Origin: Hyphomicrobiales bacterium
GTDB lineage: Bacteria > Pseudomonadota > Alphaproteobacteria > Rhizobiales > Rhizobiaceae
Length of the DNA stretch: 44,211 bases
NCBI GenBank assembly: GCA_017305925.1
Contig: JAFKJW010000069.1
Coordinates: 1-44,211, forward strand
Reading direction: 5' to 3'
The position numbers and the translations under genes were made by a program. Of this stretch, positions 7,059 through 16,167 are shown piece by piece. The notes beneath the pieces are model-generated. The model searched no databases. It saw nothing but the letters and a program-made list of their open reading frames with translations, and was not told the DNA's origin. How positions within the stretch are numbered: the first letter of the stretch is position 1; the number at the start of each line of letters is the position of its first letter.

Positions 7059-10000
7059 GGCTCGGCATAGCCGGCGGGCTCACCCGCGCATTCATCGCCT
7101 CGCCGCTGACGCCGCTCTTCCTGCTCGCCGCGCTGGCGCTCGGGCTGGTGGCGCTCGTCACCCTGCCGCGCGAGGAGGAGCCGCAGATTTCGGTGCCGAT
7201 GGTCGACATCCATGTCGCCGCCAACGGCCTGAAGGCCGAGGACGCCGTCAAGCTCGTCACCGAGCCGCTCGAAACCCTCGTCAAGAGCATAGACGGCGTC
7301 GAGCACGTCTATTCGCAGACCGGCGACGATGGCACGCTGGTGACGGCGCGCTTCGAGGTCGGCACCGGCGCGGATGCGGCGGTCCTGCGCGTGCACGACA
7401 AGATCCGCGCCAACATGGACCGCATCCCGGTCGGCGTGCCCGAGCCGCTGATCGTCGGCCGCGGCATCGACGACGTCGCCATCGTGGTGGTGACGCTCTC
7501 ACCGACACCGGAGGCGGCCGGCCGCTGGACGCCCGCCGACCTGACGCGGCTTGCGCGCGAGTTGCAGGTGGAGGTCGCCAAGCTGCCCGACATCGGCCTC
7601 ACCTACATCGTCGGCGAGCAACCGGAAGAGATCCGGGTCGAGCCGGACCCGGAAAAGCTGTCGCTCTACGGCGTCACGCTTCAGCAGCTCACCGCCAAGG
7701 TCGGCGGCGCCAACCGCTCCTTCCGCATCGGCACCGTCCGCGACGAAAGAGAGCAGCGCACGCTGGTCGCCGGCCAGACCTTGCAGACCCCCTCCGACAT
7801 CGGCAACCTGCTCATCACCGCGCGCGACGGCCGCCCCGTCTATGTGCGCGACGTTGCGAAGATCGTGCTCGCTACCCAGACGGCGGAAAGCCGCGCCACC
7901 AGCGTCACCCGGACGGGCAAGGGGCTGGAGCGCGCGCCGGCGGTGTCGCTCGCCATCGCCAAGCGGCCGGGCACCAACGCCGTGGTGATCGCCGAAAGCA
8001 TCGTCCACCGGCTGGAGGAGGTGCGCGGGCGGATCTTCCCCAAGGACGTCGAGATGACCGTCACGCGCGACTACGGCGAGACGGCCAACGAAAAGGCGAA
8101 CGAACTCCTGTTCCATCTCGGCCTTGCTACCGTTTCCATCGTCCTTCTGGTGGCGGTGTCGATCGGCTGGCGCGAGGCGCTGGTGGTCGCGGTCGTCATC
8201 CCGGCCACCATCCTGCTCACCTTGTTCGCCTCGCGCCTCATGGGCTACACGCTGAACCGCGTCAGCCTGTTCGCGCTCATCTTCTCCATCGGCATCCTGG
8301 TCGACGACGCCATCGTCGTGATCGAGAACATCGCCCGCCACTGGGCGCTGGGAGACGGACGCTCGCGCCGGCAAGCGGCCATCGATGCCGTCGCCGAGGT
8401 CGGCAACCCGACCATCGTGGCGACGCTGACTGTGGTGGCCGCGCTGCTGCCGATGCTCTTCGTGTCCGGCATGATGGGGCCTTACATGAGCCCGATCCCG
8501 GCCAACGCCTCGGCCGCGATGCTGTTCTCCTTCTTCGTGGCGGTGATGCTGACGCCCTGGCTGATGATGAAGCTCGGCGGCAAGGGCCATGGCGGCCACG
8601 CACCAAGCGGCGCCCATGGCGGCCTGCTCGGCCGCGCTTATGTGGCCGTCGCCCGGCCTGTGCTCGCCTCGCGCGCTCGATCCTGGACCTTTCTGCTGCT
8701 GGTCGGAGCGGCGACGCTCGCCTCACTGGCGCTGATCTATACCAAGCATGTCACCGTCAAGCTTCTGCCCTTTGACAACAAGGCGGAACTTCAGGTGGTG
8801 GCAGACCTGCCGCGGGGCGCTTCGGTGGAGGATACCGACCGGCTTCTGCAACAGGCGGTCGAGCGACTGGCCGGCGTGCCGGAGATCGTTTCCTTCCAGA
8901 CCTACGCCGGCACCGCCGCACCGTTCGACTTCAACGGGCTGGTGCGCCACTACTACCTGCGCTCCGGTCCCGAACAGGGCGACGTGGCGGTCCGGTTGAC
9001 GCCGAAGGGCGAGCGCACCCGCGCCAGCCACGCGATCGCGCTCGACATCCGCGAGCGGCTGCGCGATCTGCCCATGCCGCCCGGCACGGTGCTGAAGGTG
9101 GTGGAGCCGCCGCCAGGACCGCCGGTCCTCGGCACGCTGCTGGCCGAGGTCTACGGGCCGGATGCCGAGACGCGGCGCGCCGTGGCCGCCAAACTGCGCG
9201 AAACCTTCGCCGCTATTCCCTTCATCGTCGATGTCGACGACGGTTTCCACAACCAGCCGCAGCGGCTGCGCCTGTCGATCGATCAGGACAATCTGGAATA
9301 TTACAGGGTCGAGCAGTCGGATGTGTACGACACGCTGGCCTATCTCTACGGCGGCAGCACGGTGGGCTATTCGCACCGCGGCGGCGGACGCGCGCCGATC
9401 CCGATCCGCCTCGCCCTGGCCAAGGAAAAAGGCGTCGTCGACGAGCGGGCGCTGGCGACGCCCGTGCCGGCCAACGCGCTGCCCGGCGGGCGCGGCGTGG
9501 TGGAACTGGGCGACGTGGTGCGGCTGTCGCGCGAGCCCGCCTCCTATCCGATCTTCCGCCACAACGGCCGCGCGGCCGAGATGGTGAGCGCCGAACTGGC
9601 GGGCGCCTTCGAGGCGCCGGTCTACGGCATGCTGGCGGTCGACGACGCCATCGCCAAGGCCGATTGGGGCGACGTGCCGAAGCCCACGATCGCGCTGCAC
9701 GGCCAGCCCGACGACGAGTCGGCGCCGACGCTTCTGTGGGACGGCGAGTGGGAAGTGACCTGGGTGACCTTCCGCGACATGGGCGCCGCCTTCATGGTGG
9801 CCATCCTCGGCATCTACATCCTGGTCGTGGCGCAGTTCGGCTCATTCAAGCTGCCCCTGGTGATCCTCACCCCGATCCCGCTGACGCTGATCGGCATCAT
9901 GCTCGGCCACTGGGCCTTCGGCGCGCCGTTCTCGGCCACCTCCATGATCGGCTTCATCGCGCTTGCCGGGATCATCGTGCGCAACTCGATCCTGCTGGTG

Positions 10001-10288
10001 GACTTCATCCGCCACGCCAAGGGCGAGGACCGGCCGCTGACCGACGTGCTCCTGGAAGCCGGCGCGATCCGCTTCAAGCCGATCCTGCTCACCGCCATAG
10101 CGGCGATGATCGGCGCGGGCGTCATCCTCACCGATCCGATCTTCCAGGGCCTCGCCATCTCGCTGCTGTTCGGACTGGCGTCCTCCACGCTGCTCACAGT
10201 ACTGGTCATCCCGGCGATCTACGTGGCGCTGCGCGGCGGATCGAGGTCAGCCGCTCCGACACCGGCGCCCGCTGCGCAAGCCTCATAG
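7055..10288 (+). CDS. RND-family efflux transporter permease
   Basis: A 1,077-residue inner-membrane proton antiporter of the AcrB/MMPL superfamily. TM1 lies at about residues 18-37. The central TM2-TM6 block (about 350-500) contains the proton-relay aspartates in SIGILVDDAIVVIENIARH near residues 415-420. TM7 follows at about 545, and TM8-TM12 at about 910-1060 include GFIALAGIIVRNSILLVDF. Two large periplasmic loops separate the blocks and a His/Gly-rich cytoplasmic stretch (GGKGHGGHAPSGAHGG) precedes TM7. Length is typical for this subfamily (1,020-1,080). It is translationally coupled to its adaptor. Operon membership with sqr and the ArsR repressor suggests induction by sulfide or other electrophiles. 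The substrate is unknown. Confidence 0.92.
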   Translation: MRLGIAGGLTRAFIASPLTPLFLLAALALGLVALVTLPREEEPQISVPMVDIHVAANGLKAEDAVKLVTEPLETLVKSIDGVEHVYSQTGDDGTLVTARFEVGTGADAAVLRVHDKIRANMDRIPVGVPEPLIVGRGIDDVAIVVVTLSPTPEAAGRWTPADLTRLARELQVEVAKLPDIGLTYIVGEQPEEIRVEPDPEKLSLYGVTLQQLTAKVGGANRSFRIGTVRDEREQRTLVAGQTLQTPSDIGNLLITARDGRPVYVRDVAKIVLATQTAESRATSVTRTGKGLERAPAVSLAIAKRPGTNAVVIAESIVHRLEEVRGRIFPKDVEMTVTRDYGETANEKANELLFHLGLATVSIVLLVAVSIGWREALVVAVVIPATILLTLFASRLMGYTLNRVSLFALIFSIGILVDDAIVVIENIARHWALGDGRSRRQAAIDAVAEVGNPTIVATLTVVAALLPMLFVSGMMGPYMSPIPANASAAMLFSFFVAVMLTPWLMMKLGGKGHGGHAPSGAHGGLLGRAYVAVARPVLASRARSWTFLLLVGAATLASLALIYTKHVTVKLLPFDNKAELQVVADLPRGASVEDTDRLLQQAVERLAGVPEIVSFQTYAGTAAPFDFNGLVRHYYLRSGPEQGDVAVRLTPKGERTRASHAIALDIRERLRDLPMPPGTVLKVVEPPPGPPVLGTLLAEVYGPDAETRRAVAAKLRETFAAIPFIVDVDDGFHNQPQRLRLSIDQDNLEYYRVEQSDVYDTLAYLYGGSTVGYSHRGGGRAPIPIRLALAKEKGVVDERALATPVPANALPGGRGVVELGDVVRLSREPASYPIFRHNGRAAEMVSAELAGAFEAPVYGMLAVDDAIAKADWGDVPKPTIALHGQPDDESAPTLLWDGEWEVTWVTFRDMGAAFMVAILGIYILVVAQFGSFKLPLVILTPIPLTLIGIMLGHWAFGAPFSATSMIGFIALAGIIVRNSILLVDFIRHAKGEDRPLTDVLLEAGAIRFKPILLTAIAAMIGAGVILTDPIFQGLAISLLFGLASSTLLTVLVIPAIYVALRGGSRSAAPTPAPAAQAS

Positions 10289-10405
10289 ATCCCCCAAAGG
10301 TAGCATCGAGAACCGGCCGACGCGCCTCTTCCCGCCATTTTCGAAATCCGTTTGACGAAATATCCGGCGGATGCAACAGTGCATGCGTCTGGCATAGTGG
10401 GAACG

Positions 10406-11563
10406 ATGCTTCAGGGGACCAACCAGGAATCCGGCCGACCCTACAACCGGCGTCTCGTGCTGGAGGCGATCCGGATTCATGCGCCGACCACCCGCGGCGA
10501 GATCGCCGCCCATGTCGGCCTGACGGTGCAGACGGTCTCCACCATCGTGCGGGAGCTCGAGGAGCAGGGCTATGTGCTGGCGGCGCGCGACGAGCCGAAG
10601 GGGCGCGGCCTGCCGCCGACCGTGCTGCGCGTCAATCCGGCCGGCGGCTACGCCATCGGCGTGCATGTGACACCGCTCGGCATCGGCGCCGCGCTTGTCT
10701 GCCTGACGGGCGATGTCGTCGCCGTGTTGCGTCGCGAGGGCCGCGGCCTCGGACCGGACACGGCGTTCCGAACGATCGGCGAACTGGCGCAGGAGCTGAA
10801 GCAGCTTCGGCCGGGGAGCCGCATCCTCGGCGTCGGCATGGCCCTTCCCGGCCCGTTCGGCGTCGACACGATGAGCGGCGTCGGCCCGACCGCGATGGCC
10901 GGCTGGGAAAACGTCCCGCTGCAGGCGCGGCTGCATGAGGCGACCGGCCTGCCGAGCTTCTTCGAGACCGACATGGCTGCCGCCGCACTCGGCGAGCGTC
11001 TCTACGGCATCGGCGCCGACTTCTCGGACTTCTACTACCTCTTCTTCGGCGTCGGCCTCGGCGGCGTGATGGTGCATGAGGGCGCGGTGCTGCGCGGCGC
11101 CTGGGGCAATGCCGGCGAGATCGGCCACATCCCGGTCGTCGCGGGCGGCGAGCCCTGCTCCTGCGGCAACCGCGGCTGCCTGGAGCGCTACGTCTCGCTG
11201 GAGGCGCTCAGGCGCCGCGGCATCCCGGACGCCCAATGGCTCGGCGAGATCGAGCCGGTCTTCGGCAGCGCGATCACCGTGATCGAGAACCTGTTCGATC
11301 CGCAGACGATCATTCTGGGAGGGATGGCGCCCGAGCCCCTTCTGCAAGGGCTGGCGGCGCTGGCGGAACGCCTTCCCGGATCGGTCTCGGCGCGCAGCGA
11401 CCGCACGGCCCCGCGCCTACTCGTGGCGCATGGCGGGCAGAACTCGGTGCTGTCGGGCGCCGCGGCGCTCGCGGTCCTGGGCACGCTGTCACCGCGCCAC
11501 GGCCAGATGTTCGGCACGGCCTCCGAGGCCGGCGCGCCGCAGGCAGGAGACATCGCCGCATGA
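10406..11563 (+). CDS. ROK-family transcriptional regulator
   Basis: A 385-residue protein. The N-terminal winged helix is TRGEIAAHVGLTVQTVSTIV. The C-terminal sugar-kinase-like ROK domain has GVGMALPGPFG, GVGLGGVMV and the zinc-binding motif CSCGNRGCLE (family consensus CxCGxxGCxE). The ATG at 10406 is chosen; GTG at 10397 is an in-frame alternative and neither has a strong ribosome site. The stop overlaps the ABC ATPase start by 4 bp, so regulator and transporter are one operon. It likely represses the uptake genes until its sugar binds. A short ATGCA-acag-TGCAT repeat at 10371-10384 upstream could be part of an operator but is too short to assert. Confidence 0.88.
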   Translation: MLQGTNQESGRPYNRRLVLEAIRIHAPTTRGEIAAHVGLTVQTVSTIVRELEEQGYVLAARDEPKGRGLPPTVLRVNPAGGYAIGVHVTPLGIGAALVCLTGDVVAVLRREGRGLGPDTAFRTIGELAQELKQLRPGSRILGVGMALPGPFGVDTMSGVGPTAMAGWENVPLQARLHEATGLPSFFETDMAAAALGERLYGIGADFSDFYYLFFGVGLGGVMVHEGAVLRGAWGNAGEIGHIPVVAGGEPCSCGNRGCLERYVSLEALRRRGIPDAQWLGEIEPVFGSAITVIENLFDPQTIILGGMAPEPLLQGLAALAERLPGSVSARSDRTAPRLLVAHGGQNSVLSGAAALAVLGTLSPRHGQMFGTASEAGAPQAGDIAA

Positions 11564-12327
11564 CCGGGGAACCGCTGCTCGTCCTGGAGGACATCCGCAA
11601 GAACTACGGCGCGATCGAGGCGCTGAAAGGCATCAGCTTCGCAATCGCCAAGGGCGAGGTCGTCGCGCTGCTGGGCGACAACGGCGCGGGCAAGTCGACG
11701 CTGGTCAAGATCATCTCCGGCGGGCTGGAGCCCACCTCCGGCCGCATGCTGTTCGAAGGCAGGGAGTTCTTGGCGCGCTCGCCGGCCGAGGCGAAGGCCG
11801 CCGGCATCGAGACCGTCTACCAGGACCTGTCGCTCTGCACCAATGTCGACGTGGTGGCCAACTTCTTCATGGGCCGCGAGATCACCCGCAAGGTGCTCGG
11901 CATCCCGATCCTCGACGAGAAGGCGATGGAGCAGGAGGTCGGCAAGGCGCTCGCCAACGCCGGAACGCGCATCCCGTCGCTGCGCACCAATGTCGAGCAC
12001 CTCTCCGGCGGTCAGCGCCAGGCGATCGAGCTCAACCGCTTCGTCCACTGGGGCGGCAAGCTGGTGCTGCTCGACGAGCCCTTCGCCGCGCTCGGCGTCG
12101 AGCAGACACGGCGCGGCCTCGACATGATCCGCAAGGTCGCCGCGCAGGGCATCGGCGTCATCATCATCACGCACATCATGCAGCAGGCATTCCAGGTGGC
12201 GGACCGCATCGTCGTCATCCGCCACGGAGTGGTCGCGGGCGACGTGGCCCGCGACAAAACCAGTCCCGACGCGGTGGTCGGCATGATCACCGGTGAAACC
12301 CTTGCCGGCGCCGGACCGGCAGGCTGA
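11560..12327 (+). CDS. Sugar ABC transporter ATP-binding protein, single domain
   Basis: A 255-residue ATPase with Walker [11 protein letters not shown]-loop YQDLSL, signature LSGGQRQ, Walker [12 protein letters not shown] and H-loop THIMQQ. Unlike the 515-residue ATPase at 541, this is the FrcA-like half-size type that works as a homodimer. Walker B is followed by [10 protein letters not shown] rather than the usual EPTAALG, a Thr-to-Phe change after the catalytic Glu. It is translationally coupled to the ROK gene and followed 38 bases later by the binding-protein gene. Confidence 0.9.
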   Translation: MTGEPLLVLEDIRKNYGAIEALKGISFAIAKGEVVALLGDNGAGKSTLVKIISGGLEPTSGRMLFEGREFLARSPAEAKAAGIETVYQDLSLCTNVDVVANFFMGREITRKVLGIPILDEKAMEQEVGKALANAGTRIPSLRTNVEHLSGGQRQAIELNRFVHWGGKLVLLDEPFAALGVEQTRRGLDMIRKVAAQGIGVIIITHIMQQAFQVADRIVVIRHGVVAGDVARDKTSPDAVVGMITGETLAGAGPAG

Positions 12328-12365
12328 GGGAAAACAAGAGGTCCGGCGCAATGGGAGCGCAAGAT

Positions 12366-13406
12366 ATGAAGCGATACCTTCTTTCCGCGTTCGGCGTCCT
12401 GGCATTGGCTTTCGCCATGCTGACGCCGGCATTCGCCCAATCGAAGGGCACCGTCTACTACCTCGTCCCGACCCTGCTGGACGAGTTCCAGACCGGCTCG
12501 GTCAGCGCGCTGGAAATGTTCCTGAAGCAGGTCGGCTACGAGATGAAGACGCTCAATGCCGACAACAAGACCGACGCCCAGCAGAGCCAGATGAACGACG
12601 TCATCGCGCTGAAGCCCTCGGCCATCATTCTCGCCGCGGTCGACTTCAACGCGCTGAAGCCGTCCGTCGAGGCCGCGCGTGCCGCCGGCATCCCGGTGGT
12701 CGAGTTCGACCGCCAGATCACCGAGACGCCTTCCGACTTCACCTCGGTGGCGGGGACGATCGAGATCGGCCACATCGCCGCCGAGGAGGCGCAGAAGCTG
12801 CTGACGGCGAAGAACGGGGCGGTCAAGGGCAAGATCCTTCAAGTGCTGGGCGATCCCGGCGACCCCTATACGCTCGACATCCAGAAGGGTTTTGAGGAGA
12901 AGATGAAGGCGTTCCCCGACGTCACCATCATCTCCAAGCCGGCCATGCAGTGGGAAGCCTCGAATGCCGGCACGATCGTCGCCGACGCCGTGGTCGCCAA
13001 TCCTGACATCGACCTGATCTTCAGCCATGCCGCGCACCTCTCCGTCGCGGCGGTCGCCTCGCTGGAAGCCGCCGGCAAGAAACCCGGCGACATCATGATG
13101 ATGAGCTCGAACGGCGCGCCGGTCGGTCTCGACCTGATCCGCAAGGGCTGGCTGAACGTCGAGGTGGAGCAGCCGCTCTACGCGCAGGCCGCGGCCGTCG
13201 CCATGTTCATGGACAAGATCGTCAACAAGCAGGAGATCAAGGCCGGCGAGTACGATGTGCTCGGCCTGAAGTCGACGCTGACCATCGAGTCCTGGGGACC
13301 GAACATCAAGATCCCCGGCGCGGCCATCACCAAGGACAATGTCGACAACCCGGCCTTCTGGGGCAACATGAAGCCCCCGACGGACACGGTGAAGTCGGTG
13401 GAGTGA
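12366..13406 (+). CDS. Periplasmic sugar-binding protein (Peripla_BP_4 type)
   Basis: A 346-residue secreted protein with signal peptide [19 protein letters not shown], probably cut after AFA. The mature part follows the RbsB fold ([44 protein letters not shown]). The ATG at 12366 is favoured because the signal peptide begins there; an upstream in-frame ATG at 12351 would add five residues. It delivers the substrate to the permease at 13770. A strong stem-loop 15 bases after the stop may raise mRNA stability and therefore binding-protein abundance. The ligand is not recognisable. Confidence 0.9.
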   Translation: MKRYLLSAFGVLALAFAMLTPAFAQSKGTVYYLVPTLLDEFQTGSVSALEMFLKQVGYEMKTLNADNKTDAQQSQMNDVIALKPSAIILAAVDFNALKPSVEAARAAGIPVVEFDRQITETPSDFTSVAGTIEIGHIAAEEAQKLLTAKNGAVKGKILQVLGDPGDPYTLDIQKGFEEKMKAFPDVTIISKPAMQWEASNAGTIVADAVVANPDIDLIFSHAAHLSVAAVASLEAAGKKPGDIMMMSSNGAPVGLDLIRKGWLNVEVEQPLYAQAAAVAMFMDKIVNKQEIKAGEYDVLGLKSTLTIESWGPNIKIPGAAITKDNVDNPAFWGNMKPPTDTVKSVE

Positions 13407-13420
13407 TTTTCGCCATTCCA

Positions 13421-13452
13421 GAGCGTCCGGGCCGCTGCCGGCCCGGATGCTC
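13421..13452 (+). promoter_or_regulatory. Intra-operon stem-loop after the binding-protein gene
   Basis: A 13-bp stem with one G-T pair (gagcgtccgggcc at 13421-13433 with its partner at 13440-13452) and a six-base loop. It has no T tract. Such structures after binding-protein genes commonly protect the upstream message or attenuate the downstream one. Confidence 0.55.
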
Positions 13453-13500
13453 CCCATGAGATCGCCGTGATGCCAATGGCAGACCTCGACGCCATGTCAC

Positions 13501-13543
13501 CCCCTTCTGTCCTGCCGGACATCTCCCCCTCAAGGGGGGGGAT
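13501..13543 (-). repeat. Rhizobial palindromic intergenic repeat, inverted copy
   Basis: The sequence ctgtcctgccggacatctcc followed by a C-rich/G-rich mini-hairpin is the near-exact reverse complement of the core of the two tandem copies at 13591-13718. Elements of this composition are frequent between genes in Mesorhizobium and relatives (recalled knowledge). Confidence 0.75.
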
Positions 13544-13590
13544 CGGCGGTTTTGCCGCTCCTGCCAAACTATCGGCATTGACGATTGGCG

Positions 13591-13718
13591 AAATCGTCAA
13601 GGCCGGCGTGATCTCCCCCCTTGAGGGGGAGATGTCCGGCAGGACAGAGGGGGGAAATCGTCAAGTCCGGCGTGATCTCCCCCCTTGAGGGGGAGATGTC
13701 CGGCAGGACAGAGGGGGG
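13591..13718 (+). repeat. Two tandem copies of a 64-bp palindromic repeat
   Basis: Units 13591-13654 and 13655-13718 begin AAATCGTCAAG and end ACAGAGGGGGG. They differ at one base (G versus T after TCAAG). Each contains the hairpin ctcccccc-ttga-gggggag followed by atgtccggcaggacag. With the inverted copy upstream they fill most of the 363-base gap between the binding-protein and permease genes, which otherwise holds only the stem-loop at 13421. No open frame of interest is present. The arrangement can form a long cruciform and may reduce read-through into the permease. Confidence 0.85.
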
Positions 13719-13769
13719 CGCCGCAAAGCGCCGCGTCATCGTTTCAATCCTTGCAGTGGGACCCTCCGC

Positions 13770-14765
13770 ATGAACCCTTCCACCCGCCGCATGCTCGAGT
13801 TCGTGCTCGACAACCTCGTCTGGTTCATGCTGCTGTTCGTGCTGGCGATCTTCTCGCTGACCATCCCGAACTATTTCCAGCTCGGCATCTTCGCCAACAT
13901 CATCGAGGCCTCCAGCGTGCTGGGCGTCATGTCGATCGGCCTGGCGCTGGTCATCATCGCCGGCCATATGGACCTTTCGGTCGAATCCGTCGCCGCGCTG
14001 GCGGCCATGGCGGTCGGCATCCTGTTCTGCTCGGCCGGCATCGGCGTCGGCTTCACGCTGACACCGCAATGGCTGATGGTGCCGGTCTCGCTGCTGATCG
14101 CGGTCGCGGTCGGCGCGCTCATCGGCGCGATGAACGGCTTCCTCGTCGTCAAGCTGAAGATGAGCGCCTTCATCATCACGCTGGCGTCCTACATCTGGGT
14201 GCGCGGCCTCGTCGTGGCCGTCTCGGGCGGGCGCTCCGCGCAGGATCTGGCGCCGGCGATCCGCTGGTTCGGCATCCAGCGGCTGCTCGGCCTGCCGCTG
14301 ACCGCCTGGATCGCCATCGCCTGTTTCGTCGTCTCCTCGCTGGTGATGGCCAAGACGCCTTTCGGCCGGCATCTCAAGATGATCGGCGGCAACGAGACGG
14401 CAACCTTCCGTGCCGGCATCCGCGTCACCCGCAACCTCATCATCGCATTCGTCCTGGCCGGCGCCATAGCGGGGCTGGCCGGCTGGCTGCTGACCATCAG
14501 GACGTCCGGCGCCACGGCCAATCTCGGCGTCGGCCTCTTGTTCAACGCCTTTGCCGCGGTCGTCATCGGCGGCGTCAGCCTCAAGGGCGGCGTCGGCTCG
14601 CTGCCCGGCGTCTACGCCGGCGTGCTGCTGCTCTCGGCCATCAACACGGCGATCAACCTGATGGGTCTGCCGGCGAACTTCACCCAGGTCATTCACGGGC
14701 TTCTCGTCCTGGCAGCCGTGCTGCTCGACGCCCTGAAGCTGCGCATAAGGCAGAAACTTGCATGA
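13770..14765 (+). CDS. Sugar ABC transporter permease (RbsC/BPD_transp_2 family)
   Basis: A 331-residue inner-membrane protein. It has IGLALVIIAGHMDLSVESV (family GGxDLSVG-like motif, here AGHMDLSVE), the coupling loop MIGGNETATFRAGIRVTR and the conserved GGVSLKGGVGSLPG near the C-terminus. Length is normal. It pairs with the single-domain ATPase at 11560 and the binding protein at 12366 but is separated from them by the repeat block. The stop overlaps the following SDR start by 4 bp. Confidence 0.9.
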   Translation: MNPSTRRMLEFVLDNLVWFMLLFVLAIFSLTIPNYFQLGIFANIIEASSVLGVMSIGLALVIIAGHMDLSVESVAALAAMAVGILFCSAGIGVGFTLTPQWLMVPVSLLIAVAVGALIGAMNGFLVVKLKMSAFIITLASYIWVRGLVVAVSGGRSAQDLAPAIRWFGIQRLLGLPLTAWIAIACFVVSSLVMAKTPFGRHLKMIGGNETATFRAGIRVTRNLIIAFVLAGAIAGLAGWLLTIRTSGATANLGVGLLFNAFAAVVIGGVSLKGGVGSLPGVYAGVLLLSAINTAINLMGLPANFTQVIHGLLVLAAVLLDALKLRIRQKLA

Positions 14766-15532
14766 GCGGCAGGCTGGACGGCAAGGTCGCGCTGATCGTC
14801 GGCGCGGCGCGCGGCATCGGCCGCGGCATCGCGGAGCGCTTCGCCGGGGAAGGCGCGAAGCTGGTGCTGGCGGACGCGCAGGAAGCTTACGGTCGCGAAG
14901 CCGCCAAAGCGCTCGGCGCCGCTTTCGTGGCGACCGACATTTCGAGGATGGAGGACGCCGAGCGTGCCGTCGCCACGGCGCTTGACCGCCACGGCCGCCT
15001 CGACATCCTCGTCCAGAACGCCGGCATCTATCCCTGGCAGCTCATCGAGAACACCAGCCCCGAGGACTGGGACCGCGTGATGGCGGTCAACCTGCGCGGC
15101 ACCTTCAACGCGGCGCGCGCCGCGCTCGTGCCGATGACGGCGCAGCGGTCGGGCCGCATGCCCTTCACCTCCTCGATCACCGGCCCGCACGTCACCAGCC
15201 CCGGCCACGGCCACTATTCGGCGACGAAGGCCGGCATCAACGGCTTCATCCGCTCGGCCGCGCTGGAATTTTCCGGCTACGGCATCACCGTCAACGGCGT
15301 CGAGCCCGGCAACATCCTGACCGAGGCGATCCAGGAGCATCGCGGGCCCGAATTCATCAGGAGCATGGAGGACTCCATTCCGCTCGGCCGGCTCGGCACG
15401 CCGCGCGACGTCGCCAACGCCTTCCTCTTCCTCGCCTCCGACGACGCGGACTACGTCACCGGCACCACCATCGTCGTGGACGGCGGCCAGCTCCTGCCCG
15501 AGGGCGCCGACTTCCGCATCCTGCCGCCATGA
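14762..15532 (+). CDS. SDR-family oxidoreductase
   Basis: A 256-residue classical SDR with VGAARGIGRG, QNAG (near residue 88, in place of the usual NNAG), Ser in TSSITG, catalytic Y-S-A-T-K and C-terminal DGGQ. It is coupled at both ends by 4-bp overlaps, to the permease and to the GNAT gene. It probably oxidises the sugar imported by this operon. It resembles the SDR at 3096 in size and genomic role but not closely in sequence. Substrate unknown. Confidence 0.9.
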   Translation: MSGRLDGKVALIVGAARGIGRGIAERFAGEGAKLVLADAQEAYGREAAKALGAAFVATDISRMEDAERAVATALDRHGRLDILVQNAGIYPWQLIENTSPEDWDRVMAVNLRGTFNAARAALVPMTAQRSGRMPFTSSITGPHVTSPGHGHYSATKAGINGFIRSAALEFSGYGITVNGVEPGNILTEAIQEHRGPEFIRSMEDSIPLGRLGTPRDVANAFLFLASDDADYVTGTTIVVDGGQLLPEGADFRILPP

Positions 15533-16158
15533 TCCTGGATTTCGGCGGCGGCTTCTTCCTCCGCCGTGCGACCGCGGCCGACCATGCGGCGCTCTGCGAA
15601 ATATGCCTGAAGACGGGTGACGCAGGCGAAGACGCGACCGCTCGCGAGGACGATCCGGCACTCCTCGGCATGATCTATGCCGTGCCCTATCAGGTCCTCG
15701 CACCGGATCATGCGTTCGTCATCGACAGCGGCAACGGGGCCATGGGCTATCTGCTCGGCACGCCGGACACTCGTGCCTTCAGCGACCGCCTCGCAGCCGA
15801 ATGGTATCCGCGCCTGCAAGCGACGACCAAGCGGCCGCCTTCAGACAAGGCTCTGTGGCAGGGCAGTGACTGGGCACGCCACGCGATTCACGATCCGAAT
15901 CTCGCCATGCCCCCCGGACTGGCGCCCTACCCCGCGCATGGTCATATCGATCTGCTGCCGCCGGCGCGCGGCCGTGGCATCGGCACGCGCTGCATCCGCT
16001 TCATGGAGGAGAACCTGCGGCAGGCGGGTGCGACAGGCCTGTTCCTCGACGTGCATCCGCACAATCTGGGGGCGCAGGCCTTCTACCGGACGCTCGGCTA
16101 TGCCGTGATCGTCGACGACGGAAAGGCCGGCGCCCTCTTCATGGCCAAGCGGCTATAG
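15529..16158 (+). CDS. GNAT-family N-acetyltransferase
   Basis: A 209-residue protein with an N-terminal FLRRATAADHAALCEI strand-helix and the acetyl-CoA-binding motif A, PPARGRGIGTRCIRFMEE, near residue 145. The C-terminal block HPHNLGAQAFYRTLGY is typical of GNAT enzymes. It is the last gene of the sugar-uptake operon, joined by a 4-bp overlap, and ends nine bases from the convergent serA stop. Its place in the operon suggests acetylation of an amino sugar or of an operon-derived intermediate; that is inference. Confidence 0.85.
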   Translation: MILDFGGGFFLRRATAADHAALCEICLKTGDAGEDATAREDDPALLGMIYAVPYQVLAPDHAFVIDSGNGAMGYLLGTPDTRAFSDRLAAEWYPRLQATTKRPPSDKALWQGSDWARHAIHDPNLAMPPGLAPYPAHGHIDLLPPARGRGIGTRCIRFMEENLRQAGATGLFLDVHPHNLGAQAFYRTLGYAVIVDDGKAGALFMAKRL

Positions 16159-16167
16159 AGTTCTGGC

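Noticed and set aside
13501-13718. Possible CRISPR array from regularly spaced repeats
   Set aside because: Only two direct copies, contiguous with no spacers, plus an inverted copy; internal palindromes fit an intergenic repeat element.
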